Of a DNA stretch of 6,180 bases, positions 1 to 5,360 are shown one piece after another. Each line of letters begins with the position of its first letter. Within the stretch, counting starts at the first letter, position 1. Origin of the DNA: Candidatus Poseidoniales archaeon. Lineage in GTDB: Archaea > Thermoplasmatota > Poseidoniia > Poseidoniales > Thalassarchaeaceae. The notes beneath the pieces are model-generated. The model saw nothing but the letters and a program-made list of their open reading frames with translations, ran no database searches and was not told the DNA's origin. The position numbers were made by a program, and so were the translations under genes. The stretch spans positions 1 through 6,180 of the forward strand of contig JAKUTA010000075.1 in NCBI GenBank assembly GCA_022447885.1, given 5' to 3'.

Positions 1-1107
1 GATCTTGGCATCGCGGAAGAAGCGGGCTACCGGGTACTCCTCGGTGTAGCCGTATCCTCCGAGGATCTGCACCGCCCGCTCCGAGACCCACATCGCCGTG
101 TCACCGGCGTACAGTTTGGCGATGCTCGCTTCCAGCGTGTGCCGGTGAGCGCCCTCGCCGTAGTGCTTGCCTTTCGCCCACGCTGCTCTATAGACCAGCA
201 GGCGGGAGGCATCTATGCGTGTCGCCATGTCAGCGAGATAATTCCCGATCGCTTGGTGCTGGGCCAGCGGTTTCCCGAACGTCTCCCGTTCGTGAGCGTA
301 CTTCAGCGCCGCCTCAAAGGCGCCCTGGGCGATTCCAAGCGCCTGCGCGGCGATCCCGATGCGACTGTTGTCGAGCGCGTTCATGGCGATGGCGAATCCG
401 CCTCCAACCTCTCCGAGCACGTTGGCGGCAGGAACCTGGCAGTCCTCGAGCACCAGCGAGCAGGTGTCGGATGAGCGGATGCCCAGCTTGTTCTCCTTCT
501 TCCCCACGGAGAATCCATCGAATCCACGCTCGATGACGAACGCGGTGGTCCCCCCGTGCTTCTTCACGCCGTAGTCAGGGTGGTCGACGACCTTGGCGAA
601 CAGCACGTAGATGTCGGCACTGTCCCCGTTGGTCACCCACATCTTCGTTCCGTTGAGGATGTACTGCTCCCCATCATCCGAGAGTTTCGCTTTGCAGGAG
701 AGCGCCGCCGCATCCGTTCCCGCACCCGCTTCCGAGAGTGAGTATGCTCCGACATCAGTCCCTGACAGGCGGCTGAGATACTCCTGCTGCAGCGCGTCGC
801 TGCCGTGCAGTGCGATTGTCTTGCTGCACAGGCCGACATGCACCGCGTAGAACACCGCGAACGATGGGTCGACGCGCGCCAGCTCCTCGATTATGATCGC
901 CTCGCAGATGTCATCGAGCGGATTCCCACCGTGCTGCTCGGGGATGGTTATCCCGTGCAGGCCTAGTTCGCAGAAGCGCTGCCACTCCTCGACGGGAGCC
1001 TGCTGCTGCTTGTCACGCGCCGCGATGGTCGGAGTAAGTTCGGCTTGTGCCCAATCGCGCACCAGGTCGCGGACCATCTGCTGCTCCTCGCTCTGCTCGA
1101 AATCCAC
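1..1107 (-). CDS. Acyl-CoA dehydrogenase, short-chain (butyryl-CoA) type, 3' end missing
   Basis: FAD flavoenzyme expected to oxidise a short acyl-CoA to the 2-enoyl-CoA, passing electrons to an electron-transfer flavoprotein; cytoplasmic. 369 residues are visible, reading off the left edge. Seen: N-terminal helical domain opening VDFEQSEEQQ; SLSEAGAGTD (about 123-132) and MWVTNG (156-161) in the middle beta domain; RIGIAAQALGIAQ (249-261), RETFGKPLAQHQAI (274-287) and QILGGYGYTEEYPVARFFRD (347-366), which fits the second acyl-CoA dehydrogenase signature. The helix position where isovaleryl- and long-chain enzymes carry catalytic Glu is Ser here (LDNSR), and the following RIGIAxQALGIAQ closely resembles short-chain enzymes, so Glu should lie in a YEGT-type motif just outside the window. 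Start: GTG at 1107, because GAGGG lies 6 nt upstream (1114-1118) and family proteins begin with this motif; an in-frame GTG at 1158 would add 17 uncharacteristic residues. Divergent from the GcvH-like gene. Exact substrate is uncertain. Confidence 0.93.
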   Translation of the reverse strand, partial: MDFEQSEEQQMVRDLVRDWAQAELTPTIAARDKQQQAPVEEWQRFCELGLHGITIPEQHGGNPLDDICEAIIIEELARVDPSFAVFYAVHVGLCSKTIALHGSDALQQEYLSRLSGTDVGAYSLSEAGAGTDAAALSCKAKLSDDGEQYILNGTKMWVTNGDSADIYVLFAKVVDHPDYGVKKHGGTTAFVIERGFDGFSVGKKENKLGIRSSDTCSLVLEDCQVPAANVLGEVGGGFAIAMNALDNSRIGIAAQALGIAQGAFEAALKYAHERETFGKPLAQHQAIGNYLADMATRIDASRLLVYRAAWAKGKHYGEGAHRHTLEASIAKLYAGDTAMWVSERAVQILGGYGYTEEYPVARFFRDAKI

Positions 1108-1195
1108 GGCCGACCCTCGTGAATGGCGAGACGGTGCCTGTTCATGAAGAAACCCCACAGGTTCGACAGGTGGTTGGATTGCCTTGCTCGCCAGT

Positions 1196-1211
1196 CGAAT
1201 TATTCAAATAA
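1196..1211 (+). promoter_or_regulatory. Probable BRE/TATA-type archaeal promoter of the GcvH-like gene
   Basis: CGAAT followed by TTATTCAAATAA forms an AT island in otherwise GC-rich DNA. The box centre (about 1205) predicts transcription starting near 1230, just before the Shine-Dalgarno-like GGAAGGGG, which leaves a short leader. The box is nearly self-complementary (TTATT/AATAA arms), so it could also work toward the divergent acyl-CoA dehydrogenase, although that start is about 90 bp away. Assigned by position and composition only. Confidence 0.5.
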
Positions 1212-1231
1212 CGGACTTGGCACGGCTCGCC

Positions 1232-1239
1232 GGAAGGGG
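1232..1239 (+). promoter_or_regulatory. Shine-Dalgarno site deciding the GcvH-like start
   Basis: GGAAGGGG lies 7 nt before the ATG at 1247. It favours this start over the in-frame TTG at 1184, whose extra 21 codons would run through the TATA-like box. Confidence 0.65.
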
Positions 1240-1246
1240 TGCTGTA

Positions 1247-1750
1247 ATGGCGGACGGAGACTACATCGAGTTCAAGATAGTTGATGGCAGAAAATACTCG
1301 AAAGAGCACCTCTGGTTCGAGGTGGTCGACAAGGACGAGCACACGTTCAAGATCGGCATCAGTGATTTCCTGCAAGCAGACCTCGGCGAGATCGTCCGGG
1401 TCATCCTGCCGCAGCGACACGATGTTGCGGAGTTCTCCATGGAGGACTTCGACAACGATGATGAGCCCGATGTGGGCAACGGCGCGAAGGATGCAGGCCC
1501 CACCGGGGATGAGATGGCTGAGGGTGAAACCCTGGTGACCCTGCGCAGCGCGGACGAGAGTCTGGTAATCGAATCCCCATTCTCAGGACATGTGATCGAA
1601 CTCAACGGCGAAGTGGAGGACACCCCGGAACTCGTCAACGACGACGCCTACGGGGACGGCTGGCTGATGATAGTCAGGCCCCACGACTTCGAGCCCGAGG
1701 AAGAACTCCTCGAACCCGACGAATACCTCGAGCACCTCCACGACGTCTGA
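1247..1750 (+). CDS. Glycine cleavage H-protein-like domain protein lacking the lipoyl lysine
   Basis: Single-domain protein of 167 residues, longer than the usual H protein (about 125-135). Matches to the H fold, in order: KYSKEHLWFEV (16-26, the family's YxxEHxW segment), GISDFLQADLGEIVRVILP (37-55), SPFSGHVIELN (110-120), TPELVNDDAYGDGWL (126-140) and a tail with LLEPDEYLEHL (154-164). In true H proteins an ESVKAASD-like hairpin carries lipoyl-lysine, which shuttles aminomethyl groups between the P, T and L proteins. Here the corresponding stretch is TLRSADESLVIESP (98-111), with Asp at the Lys position by my hand alignment, and there is no lysine anywhere after residue 81. It therefore cannot be lipoylated at the canonical place. 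An acidic insert of roughly 25 residues (about 62-92) precedes the hairpin. The protein has 47 Asp/Glu against 11 Lys/Arg. No other glycine-cleavage gene is in the window. Role unknown: perhaps a scaffold or binding domain, not a working H protein. Confidence 0.85.
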   Translation: MADGDYIEFKIVDGRKYSKEHLWFEVVDKDEHTFKIGISDFLQADLGEIVRVILPQRHDVAEFSMEDFDNDDEPDVGNGAKDAGPTGDEMAEGETLVTLRSADESLVIESPFSGHVIELNGEVEDTPELVNDDAYGDGWLMIVRPHDFEPEEELLEPDEYLEHLHDV

Positions 1751-1820
1751 GAGTCTCCGGCCGTGAACTGGAGCCGTACGAGCGGATGTCCTGGTTGCGG
1801 GACTCCGGCTGGATCGGGCT
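1751..1820. other. Convergent intergenic gap, no clear terminator
   Basis: 70 bp between the 3' ends of the GcvH-like gene and mvaS. I see no T-rich run in either direction and no strong hairpin, so termination signals for both genes are not visible here. Confidence 0.5.
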
Positions 1821-3374
1821 CTAGTTGACCCACTTGTAGGAGCGGGCGCCTTCGAGGACGCCTTCGGTAACGACTTCGACGAGCGTGAACTCCCCTGAGG
1901 GCTCGACGACGCTCTCGTGGAGTGTGCCCTTGTGCAGTCCGGTATAGGTCGACTCGTCGATGGCGAGGCGGCCTGCGAGCCGCTCGAACAGGTTCCAGCC
2001 GGCCACGACCTCGCGCCAGTCCGCGGACACGAATCCCTCGAACACCTTCGCCTTGGCGCCCGACCCATACCCGCACAGCCCGAAGGAGTGGCCCTCGATG
2101 GGGGAGTTCTCCTCGTAATCCGATTCGAAGGTCGACATCAGTGCCAGGAAGATCGAGCCGGTGTACTGGTTTCCGATCAGGCTCGACGCCCGCTGCCCTT
2201 TCTCGATGCGGATGCTGTGGAACTCCTGGTACGCTGCCGTCTTGGAGATCGCCCGCCGGTAACCGTTGGCCGACTTCTCGTACGCCAGCTCACCTTCGGG
2301 AGTGTCCTCGAAGTCTTCGCGCAGCGGCTCTGCGCCGATCTCGGCCATGATCTCGTACCACACCGGTCTGCCGCGCCGGTCGTGGCGGAACACGTCGGGG
2401 AACATCCGCCGTGCCTGGAAGGCATAGGGCAGATGCATGATGATGCGCGCCCACTCCTCGGTGAGCGGCGCGTCGGTCTCGGGGTCGTGGCGCCCGTCAG
2501 CCACCGCCTGTCTCTGGAAGTCGAGGAAGGCGGTCTTGACAGCCTCCTGGTAGCAGAAGTTGGAGAACTGTCCATCGAACACCGGTTCGTCGCGGTGGAT
2601 GTGCACCGTCTCCTCTCCATGAGAGAAGATGCCGAGTCTGCGCACCGTAGACTCGGGCAGATGCTTGATCATCCGCTCCGCCATCCCTTCCTTGATGTTC
2701 TGGCCGGTCTCCCTTGCCAGTTGCAGCACATGATTGATGACCGAGGTGATCGACACCTCCCGCCGCGGCTTGAAGAAGTCGTGCACGGGGGTGGTCGAGA
2801 CCCCCCAGCGGTCGGGAATGGTGATCAGGCGCGGGTTGTGGCGCACGAGCAGCGCTCCTCCGCCTGCGCCCTGGGTGTACTCGCCGCTCGATCCAAGGTC
2901 GTACTTGGCGTTGTCACTGAAGACGACGATTCCAATCCTGTCAGCTTCCTCGCCACCGCGGGCAACCCAGTCGAGCGTGTTGTGCAGGGCATCGACCGCT
3001 CCGATGCAGGCGAACGTCATGTCGACGACGTCACAGTTACGGAAGCAGTCCTCACCGTATTGCTTCTCGTAGCGCTGCGTCAGCATGTCGAGGATGTAGG
3101 TGGCCGTCGGCTTCGAGCCGTCCAGCGCGCTCTCGGTTCCCAGATACAGCCTGCCGATGCTTCGCGGGTGGAGTCCGTTGCGGTCGATCAGCCGCGTCGC
3201 GGCGTTGGCGCCCATGGTCGCGGTGTCCTCGTGTACGTCGGGGACGGACATCGCTGTGAGGCCTAGTCCCTTGTTCAACTTCCCGTAGTCCGCGCCGCGC
3301 ATGACTGCGAAATCCTTCATGTCGAAGTAGATGCGCGGGAAGTGGATCGAGATGTCGTCTATGCCTACTTTCAT
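1821..3374 (-). CDS. mvaS: Hydroxymethylglutaryl-CoA synthase, long Bacteroidetes/eukaryote-like form
   Basis: Condenses acetyl-CoA with acetoacetyl-CoA to HMG-CoA, the entry to the mevalonate route for archaeal isoprenoid lipids; thiolase-fold, cytoplasmic. 517 residues, against about 350 for usual archaeal and about 385 for Gram-positive enzymes. Catalytic residues seen: Glu81 (LGTESALDGSKPT), nucleophile Cys123 (DMTFACIGAVDAL), His314 (IIMHLPYAFQARRM). Other family motifs: EYTQGAGGGALL (165-176), DFFKPRREV (199-207), PVFDGQFSNFCYQ (264-276), IGNQYTGSIFLALMS (400-414), GYGSGAKAKVFEG (435-447). Extra length lies mainly between Cys and His and in the region after His. DVHEDTAT, NCDVVDMTFACIGAVDAL and VFDGQFSN resemble, from memory, flavobacterial enzymes, suggesting acquisition from bacteria; base composition is like its neighbours, so not recently. 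Start: ATG at 3374 (MKVGIDDIS, the usual family beginning), with GGAGAG 4 nt upstream; an ATG at 3386 would add four residues. It lies 135 bp downstream of tyrS and appears to have its own promoter. Confidence 0.95.
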   Translation of the reverse strand: MKVGIDDISIHFPRIYFDMKDFAVMRGADYGKLNKGLGLTAMSVPDVHEDTATMGANAATRLIDRNGLHPRSIGRLYLGTESALDGSKPTATYILDMLTQRYEKQYGEDCFRNCDVVDMTFACIGAVDALHNTLDWVARGGEEADRIGIVVFSDNAKYDLGSSGEYTQGAGGGALLVRHNPRLITIPDRWGVSTTPVHDFFKPRREVSITSVINHVLQLARETGQNIKEGMAERMIKHLPESTVRRLGIFSHGEETVHIHRDEPVFDGQFSNFCYQEAVKTAFLDFQRQAVADGRHDPETDAPLTEEWARIIMHLPYAFQARRMFPDVFRHDRRGRPVWYEIMAEIGAEPLREDFEDTPEGELAYEKSANGYRRAISKTAAYQEFHSIRIEKGQRASSLIGNQYTGSIFLALMSTFESDYEENSPIEGHSFGLCGYGSGAKAKVFEGFVSADWREVVAGWNLFERLAGRLAIDESTYTGLHKGTLHESVVEPSGEFTLVEVVTEGVLEGARSYKWVN

Positions 3375-3378
3375 GGGT

Positions 3379-3384
3379 CTCTCC
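3379..3384 (-). promoter_or_regulatory. Shine-Dalgarno site of mvaS
   Basis: GGAGAG on the minus strand, 4 nt before the ATG at 3374. It lies inside the codons that would be used from the upstream ATG at 3386, which supports the shorter protein. Confidence 0.55.
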
Positions 3385-3404
3385 ATCCCGGCTGCGCAGG
3401 GTTC

Positions 3405-3413
3405 GTTTTAGAA
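3405..3413 (-). promoter_or_regulatory. Possible TATA box of mvaS
   Basis: TTCTAAAAC on the minus strand, about 31-39 bp upstream of the mvaS ATG at 3374. A start site some 25 bp downstream would give a leader of about ten nucleotides, consistent with archaeal transcripts. It is the most AT-rich short stretch in the 135-bp gap (3375-3509) after tyrS, so mvaS is probably transcribed separately as well as, or instead of, by read-through. Confidence 0.4.
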
Positions 3414-3509
3414 TCCTATCCCGTACGGTGGGGGTCCTGACTCAATTGAACGTGCGCTTCACTTGGGCGGTCCGATGACATACAGTGTTTCGAGTAAGGA
3501 GAGTCTGAC

Positions 3510-4679
3510 TCAATCACCGGTGATCACGGTCACCGCGTCCAGCAGGTCGGGCGTCGCAGCGAAGTGTTCGGCGAGCGGCGCGAGCAGCCCAGCGAGCGCG
3601 TCAGCGACGGCGAGTTTGTAGTCGAGCGGATGCACGTCACCTGCTGCGAGTGCCTTCCTCAGCGCGGCGGGGTCATCCCAGGTGGAGGGTTCCCCGTACT
3701 TCGGATCAGGGGTGATCGTCAGGCTCGAGAGCTCAGGTAGGATGATCTGTTCAACGAGTTCGTGAACGGGTGAGTCGGAATCGTCTGGATCCAGGAACGC
3801 CTTGCGCAGTTTCCCACGGAGTTCGTCGGGCCCATCGTGCAGCAGCACCGCCCCCTCGGGGTCTGATTTCGACATCTTGTGGTCGAAGGATTCCATCCGC
3901 GCGCCGCTCGCCCTGAGACTGGAGATGATCGGGGTATGCACGCAGGTCGCCTTCGTCCAACCGTATCGGTCGGCGACGTCGCGCATGTACATGTGCGCCT
4001 TGCGCTGGTCCATGCCTCCGATCGCGATGTCGATGTGCATCTCGAAGATGTCCGCCGCCTGCATCGCCGGGTAGAAGAATTTCGAGGTGTCGTCGTCGGC
4101 CGCATCCTCGCCGCGACCCATGATGCTGAACGTTCTGCGCACCCTCGCCAGGCTCATGTTCTTCGAACAGCGGAGCACCGTCGCCCAGTAGTCGCCTGAT
4201 TCCATGAGTTCGCTGGCATACAGGAAGCGCAGTTCACCAGAGCCCTCTCCCTCCGCAGGGTTGCCGAGCAGAACACGGAAGATCTCCTCCATGTAGCGAG
4301 CCGTGGTGCGAATCTTGTCCATGTCCCCTCCGAACTTGTCGTTCACCCACGCGTGCCAGTCGGCGAGGAAGATGAGCACGTTGGCTCCGGAATCGAGCAT
4401 TCGTCTGAGCGTCAGGGCTTGGACGAGCCATCCGATGTGCGCTTTTCCGCTCGGCTCGTAGCCGACGTAGCAGCGCAGCACCCCGTCGCCGGCGTGTGAC
4501 TCGCCGCTCGCCATCGCAGAGACAAGATGGTCGAGTCCGACCACTTCCTCCACACCGGGCAGCATCCAGGCGATACGCGCCCTGTCCGAGTCGTTCAGCG
4601 CCGAGAAGTCGGTGTCCGGAGCGTGAGCACTGAGCAGGTCTTCGACTGCCTCTGCGCTCAAGTCACCCGGTCCGGCCAT
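3510..4679 (-). CDS. tyrS: Tyrosyl-tRNA synthetase, archaeal/eukaryal type
   Basis: Class I synthetase charging tRNA-Tyr using ATP; cytoplasmic, essential. 389 residues, with about 65 residues before the catalytic domain. Seen: YVGYEPSGKAHIGW (71-84) containing the HIGH-equivalent, DWHAWVNDK (107-115), FYPAMQAADIFEM (202-214), GGMDQRKAHM (221-230), and the KMSKS loop in HKMSKSDPEG (267-276). Residues matching the tyrosine pocket of the Methanocaldococcus jannaschii enzyme are all present: Tyr71, Tyr203, Gln207, Asp210, Gln225; this argues for tyrosine rather than tryptophan specificity. Odd: the HIGH-equivalent reads HIGW, with Trp84 replacing the second His. There is no bacterial-type S4 domain; the C-terminal part is a short helical region (about 335-389), as in archaeal enzymes. 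Start: ATG at 4679, with a strong GGAGGGG 6 nt upstream. It follows the 177-residue gene by 36 bp on the same strand, so the two probably form an operon. Confidence 0.96.
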   Translation of the reverse strand: MAGPGDLSAEAVEDLLSAHAPDTDFSALNDSDRARIAWMLPGVEEVVGLDHLVSAMASGESHAGDGVLRCYVGYEPSGKAHIGWLVQALTLRRMLDSGANVLIFLADWHAWVNDKFGGDMDKIRTTARYMEEIFRVLLGNPAEGEGSGELRFLYASELMESGDYWATVLRCSKNMSLARVRRTFSIMGRGEDAADDDTSKFFYPAMQAADIFEMHIDIAIGGMDQRKAHMYMRDVADRYGWTKATCVHTPIISSLRASGARMESFDHKMSKSDPEGAVLLHDGPDELRGKLRKAFLDPDDSDSPVHELVEQIILPELSSLTITPDPKYGEPSTWDDPAALRKALAAGDVHPLDYKLAVADALAGLLAPLAEHFAATPDLLDAVTVITGD

Positions 4680-4685
4680 CGGCGT

Positions 4686-4692
4686 CCCCTCC
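4686..4692 (-). promoter_or_regulatory. Shine-Dalgarno site of tyrS
   Basis: GGAGGGG on the minus strand, 6 nt before the ATG at 4679. It is the strongest such site in the window and is placed in the 36-bp gap after the upstream gene, as expected for an internal operon gene that needs its own ribosome recruitment. Confidence 0.7.
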
Positions 4693-4715
4693 GCTCATCA
4701 GGGTTAGAGGTTGGG

Positions 4716-5249
4716 TCAGCCTTCGAGCAGTTTTGCGAGTTTCTTAGCCCTGCCATCGGCACGGGTGAAGTCACCCCTCTCGAGCGCTTCTTCGATCTCG
4801 ACGATGAATCCCTCCGCCTCGACCCTCGTGTCGTTGGTCAAGGAAGTCGACATCCCAAGGAAATGACGTGCTTGTCTGACCGCGGAGAGCGACTTGGTTC
4901 GCTTCTTGGCGAACTCCTTCGCCTTGTCACTTCGCTTCTTGGCATCGTAGCCGGTGGCGGCATCGAGAAACGCCGACCAGCGCTGGCGTGATTCCATCGC
5001 CTGCTCACGCCCATCCTCCTGTTCGAGGAAATCCGACAGTTCGTCGCCCTTCATCTGCTGCACTTCGATGAGCAAGGTGCCATCAGGTCCGTATTCACCG
5101 GACACGAGCGAGAGGATTCCGAAACGACCCTCGAATCCGCCGTCGCCGCTGGTCTTCACGTCTTCGAAGTGTTCTCGAGCCAACTTGACGAGACCTCCGT
5201 CCGCGCTGACCTGCTTCATCAGTCCACGCTTGACGTGAAAGCGCTCCAT
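4716..5249 (-). CDS. Unrecognised archaeal protein, 177 residues, upstream of tyrS
   Basis: I do not recognise this protein with certainty. Two parts are visible. Residues 1-70 open MERFHVKRG and continue with alternating hydrophobic segments (GRFGILSLVSGEYG, GTLLIEVQQM), suggesting a small alpha/beta domain. Residues 70-177 look entirely helical and strongly charged, with a Lys/Arg-rich stretch (DAKKRSDKAKEFAKKRTK, 102-119) and a second one at the C terminus (RADGRAKKLAKLL, 163-175). There is no signal peptide or membrane segment, so it is presumably cytoplasmic. The N-terminal part may belong to the DUF5611 family of Thermoplasmata-type archaea, but that is a weak recollection. The basic helices could bind nucleic acid or ribosomes, which would suit its position 36 bp ahead of tyrS; that is inference. 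Start: ATG at 5249, abutting a perfect palindrome and about 30 bp after a TATA-like box, fitting a leaderless or nearly leaderless transcript. An in-frame ATG at 5309 would add 20 residues translated from the palindrome and promoter. Confidence 0.85.
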   Translation of the reverse strand: MERFHVKRGLMKQVSADGGLVKLAREHFEDVKTSGDGGFEGRFGILSLVSGEYGPDGTLLIEVQQMKGDELSDFLEQEDGREQAMESRQRWSAFLDAATGYDAKKRSDKAKEFAKKRTKSLSAVRQARHFLGMSTSLTNDTRVEAEGFIVEIEEALERGDFTRADGRAKKLAKLLEG

Positions 5250-5265
5250 GACCCCGGCCGGGGTC
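5250..5265. repeat. Perfect 16-bp palindrome abutting the start codon at 5249
   Basis: GACCCCGGCCGGGGTC reads identically on both strands and ends directly at the ATG of the minus-strand gene. With the TATA-like box at 5275-5289 it would cover the expected transcription start. It may be an operator for a dimeric regulator, or a GC-rich hairpin in the leader. It is too close to the start and lacks the T tract needed for a terminator. Confidence 0.6.
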
Positions 5266-5274
5266 CGACCGTGG

Positions 5275-5289
5275 TTCAAACTTTCTCTC
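5275..5289 (-). promoter_or_regulatory. Possible BRE/TATA box for the 177-residue gene and tyrS
   Basis: On the minus strand GAGAGAAAGTTTGAA has a purine-rich BRE-like part followed by an AT-rich part, 26-40 bp before the ATG at 5249. The spacing suits a transcript starting within a few bases of the start codon. The match to a TATA consensus is weak. Confidence 0.35.
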
Positions 5290-5323
5290 AGTGCGACTCG
5301 ATGAAACATCGCGGTACAGACCC

Positions 5324-5338
5324 GCGAAGGGATAAGAC
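5324..5338 (+). promoter_or_regulatory. Possible BRE/TATA box for the exported propeller protein
   Basis: GCGAAG followed by GGATAAGA, with the AT-rich part centred about 27 bp before the ATG at 5361. That is the distance expected for a leaderless archaeal transcript. It favours the start at 5361 over the in-frame ATG at 5301, which lies upstream of this box. Confidence 0.4.
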
Positions 5339-5339
5339 G

Positions 5340-5347
5340 CCCCCCCC
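5340..5347 (+). repeat. Run of eight C residues upstream of the propeller gene
   Basis: A C8 homopolymer sits 13 bp before the ATG at 5361, between it and the in-frame ATG at 5301. If the upstream ATG were ever used, slippage here would switch the reading frame; if not, it lies between the TATA-like box and the transcription start. Confidence 0.5.
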
Positions 5348-5360
5348 GCTCGACCCGCCC

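Noticed and set aside
1108..1158. Upstream GTG for the acyl-CoA dehydrogenase
   Set aside because: The added 17 residues do not resemble the family N terminus, whereas GTG 1107 has a GAGGG site at good spacing.
1184..1246. TTG start adding 21 residues to the GcvH-like protein
   Set aside because: The extension crosses the TATA-like box and the ribosome site; family similarity begins only after the ATG at 1247.
1917..3266. Long open frame (449 codons) on the plus strand opposite mvaS
   Set aside because: It is fully antisense to a gene with intact catalytic motifs; its translation shows no recognisable domain, and long shadow frames are expected in GC-rich DNA.
3501..3511. GAGTC/GACTC inverted repeat at the tyrS 3' end as a terminator
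   Set aside because: A 5-bp stem with a one-base loop cannot form a stable hairpin, and no T tract follows.
3437..3514. CTGACTCAAT occurring twice (3437-3446 and 3505-3514)
   Set aside because: The second copy overlaps the tyrS stop codon; two 10-bp copies 68 bp apart with no further structure could be chance.
5250..5309. Upstream ATG (5309) for the 177-residue protein
   Set aside because: The extra residues would be encoded by the palindrome and promoter-like sequence; ATG 5249 gives a cleaner start.
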